The translations under genes were made by a program, and so were the position numbers. A DNA stretch of 7,058 nt, from positions 4,486 through 11,543 of the forward strand of contig DHVR01000020.1 of assembly GCA_002412765.1 (NCBI GenBank). The letters run 5' to 3'. This stretch comes from Leptolinea sp. UBA5203 (GTDB taxonomy: Bacteria > Chloroflexota > Anaerolineae > Anaerolineales > Anaerolineaceae). Within the stretch, counting starts at the first letter, position 1, and every line of letters starts with the position of its first letter. The notes beneath the pieces are model-generated. The model saw nothing but the letters and a program-made list of their open reading frames with translations. It was not told the origin of the DNA and did no database searches. Of this stretch, positions 5,848 to 7,058 are shown one piece after another.

Positions 5848-7058
5848 GAATCCGGATCTACTAACTTCATACACGTCTGATAATTTTCGCCGGGGGTTCC
5901 GTCCATGTTAAGCATACAGGTCAGGTATGCTTCCGATTTAAATTGAACAGTTTGCAAAGGTATATCCAAACCTTCACCATATTTCAAAGCTCCAATGGTG
6001 GTTTGAAACCAAAAATAAGGTCCTGTGGTAAAGTAAGAAGTATCCCTGCTTTTCTCATCAATTGGTGTTACCTTCATTTGATCGATAATATTCCGGTACA
6101 GGGATGCCATGTCAGTCCCTACCAGCGATTCATATTCCGGTGAATTTCGAACAGAATTTCGTAAGGGGATCCAACTGTATATGGCTGGATTCGCGGAAAA
6201 ATGTTTAAACCATTTCCAGCATCCTTCGGGAACTGATGAGTTTTTTGAAATAAAAAATGATGGGAAACTGGTGTGGGAGTAATTTGGAATATATCCTGGT
6301 ATCGGAAGCATACCTGGATCATATTTGAGTTCTTCGTTAAGGTAATCATCCATCGAACTCATCCAAAATACTGCTTTGTCCGATAAGATATTTTTACGCC
6401 ATGTCCAATACTTATCTCCCATGTCAATATCTAATTCAGGAATTACACCTTCATACTGCATTTTCAATAAAAACTCAGTAGTTTGTTTTACCTCAGGTGT
6501 ATTAAATAAAAACACCGGTACTTCCCCGTCTTCGTCTATCAACGGTGAGTTCATGCTATCGTAGATTACTACGAGAGCCGGTGAGCCTAATCCAAATCCA
6601 TAAATCCCATCCTGCGTAGCTGCCTGGGTATACTCCCAAAACTCAGAAAATGTCCAATCATCCGATGGCGGTTCCAGTCCTGCTTGCTCCAACAATACCG
6701 GGTTATAGTAGGTGGCATATGCTAATGTAAAAAGCGGAATTCCCAGAATTTCTCCATTAAGCCGCGTTGTTTCTAACACACCAGGCGGCAGATCAGCCGC
6801 CAATGCCATACTCTCCGCATCCCCTTCCAGCAGGGGTGTTAACGGGTAATACGCTTCGGGGTGGTTTTTGGTATATTGCGAAGAGTCGATATAACAATCA
6901 GCGTCTTCTAGTGATACATTTGTATAAATATAATAGTCGGATTGGCTTTGATTAAATTCATTTACCAGTACTTCTCTCACTTCACGATTAAGATATGAGC
7001 CGTGAAATTTAATAAAAACTGCCCCGGGAGGGATATCATCAGGAGTGCTGCGTACCTC
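5844..7058 (-). CDS. Extracellular solute-binding protein, C-terminal part (runs off right edge), probably third tandem paralogue
   Basis: The frame is open from the right edge to TGA at 5846-5844, giving 404 visible residues. The GTG at 6980 is internal, because the homologous domain already starts upstream of it (AVFIKFHGSYLNREVREVL). The visible part starts with a linker-like stretch (STPDDIPPG), followed by one whole family-1 type domain with EILGIPLFTLAYATYYNP, DWTFSEFWEY, AVFWMSS and CWKWFKHFS. It carries the four cysteines that mark the second halves of the two complete paralogues: ADC (visible residue 55), CWxW (280) and a C-terminal pair (381 and 396). The C-terminal pair is 14 residues apart here rather than 21. 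Those features are missing from first halves, so I infer that a first domain and lipoprotein signal lie beyond the edge. A single-domain protein with its signal just outside is the alternative. The gene ends at VDPDS and is coupled by ATGA to the exporter fragment. Confidence 0.85.
   Translation of the reverse strand, partial: EVRSTPDDIPPGAVFIKFHGSYLNREVREVLVNEFNQSQSDYYIYTNVSLEDADCYIDSSQYTKNHPEAYYPLTPLLEGDAESMALAADLPPGVLETTRLNGEILGIPLFTLAYATYYNPVLLEQAGLEPPSDDWTFSEFWEYTQAATQDGIYGFGLGSPALVVIYDSMNSPLIDEDGEVPVFLFNTPEVKQTTEFLLKMQYEGVIPELDIDMGDKYWTWRKNILSDKAVFWMSSMDDYLNEELKYDPGMLPIPGYIPNYSHTSFPSFFISKNSSVPEGCWKWFKHFSANPAIYSWIPLRNSVRNSPEYESLVGTDMASLYRNIIDQMKVTPIDEKSRDTSYFTTGPYFWFQTTIGALKYGEGLDIPLQTVQFKSEAYLTCMLNMDGTPGENYQTCMKLVDPDS

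Noticed and set aside
5554..5874. Longer 106-residue version of the exporter fragment starting MYEVSRSGF at 5874
   Set aside because: The extra nine residues lie within the end of the preceding gene and lack a ribosome binding site. The ATG at 5847 gives the standard ATGA overlap and a Lys-rich start typical of membrane proteins.
746..6955. Plus-strand open frames of about 60-80 codons across the window
   Set aside because: They lie opposite the long minus-strand genes, lack ribosome binding sites and recognisable domains, and look like shadows of the true coding strand.
5844..6980. A 378-residue protein starting at the GTG at 6980
   Set aside because: The frame stays open to the window edge, and the region upstream of the GTG encodes the first strand and helix of the binding domain, so the GTG is internal.

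Overview
The window holds one co-directional gene set, all on the minus strand and reading from position 7058 down to position 1. In transcription order it contains: the 3' part of a large solute-binding protein gene (7058-5844); a short, truncated ABC-exporter-like gene (5847-5554); an 838-residue tandem solute-binding lipoprotein gene (5530-3014); an 866-residue tandem solute-binding lipoprotein gene (2905-305); and the first 72 codons of an FtsX/MacB-type ABC permease (218-1). No tRNA, rRNA, CRISPR array, transposase or convincing plus-strand gene is visible. The plus-strand open frames are shadows of the minus-strand genes.

The two complete solute-binding proteins have the same plan: a lipoprotein signal with the acceptor Cys at residue 24, a first family-1 type binding domain, a Pro/Ser/Thr-rich or acidic linker, and a second complete binding domain. 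Each is therefore two periplasmic-binding-protein folds in one chain, anchored by lipid to the outer face of the membrane. The partial gene at the right edge shows only a second-half-type domain preceded by a linker-like stretch, so it is probably a third member. The second-half domains share cysteines absent at the same places in the first halves, which suggests a defined subfamily.

The context is unusual. Sugar-type binding proteins normally sit beside importer permeases of the MalF/MalG type, and none are present. The visible neighbours are an exporter-type membrane segment and an FtsX-type permease. Each of the three binding-protein genes also ends in an ATGA stop/start overlap leading into another reading frame: a 97-residue exporter fragment, a 26-codon frame and an 8-codon frame. 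I read this as a repeated 'binding protein then coupled exporter' module whose second gene has decayed or been lost to different degrees. This is inference.

Base composition is mosaic. It is about 55% G+C in the permease start and clearly AT-rich (about a third G+C or less in sampled lines) in the exporter fragment and 838-residue gene. The two flanking binding-protein genes are intermediate.

The organism is probably a bacterium of the Chloroflexota (Anaerolineae-like), judged from the permease N-terminus style and the expansion of lipoprotein family-1 binding proteins. That assignment is tentative because there is no marker gene.
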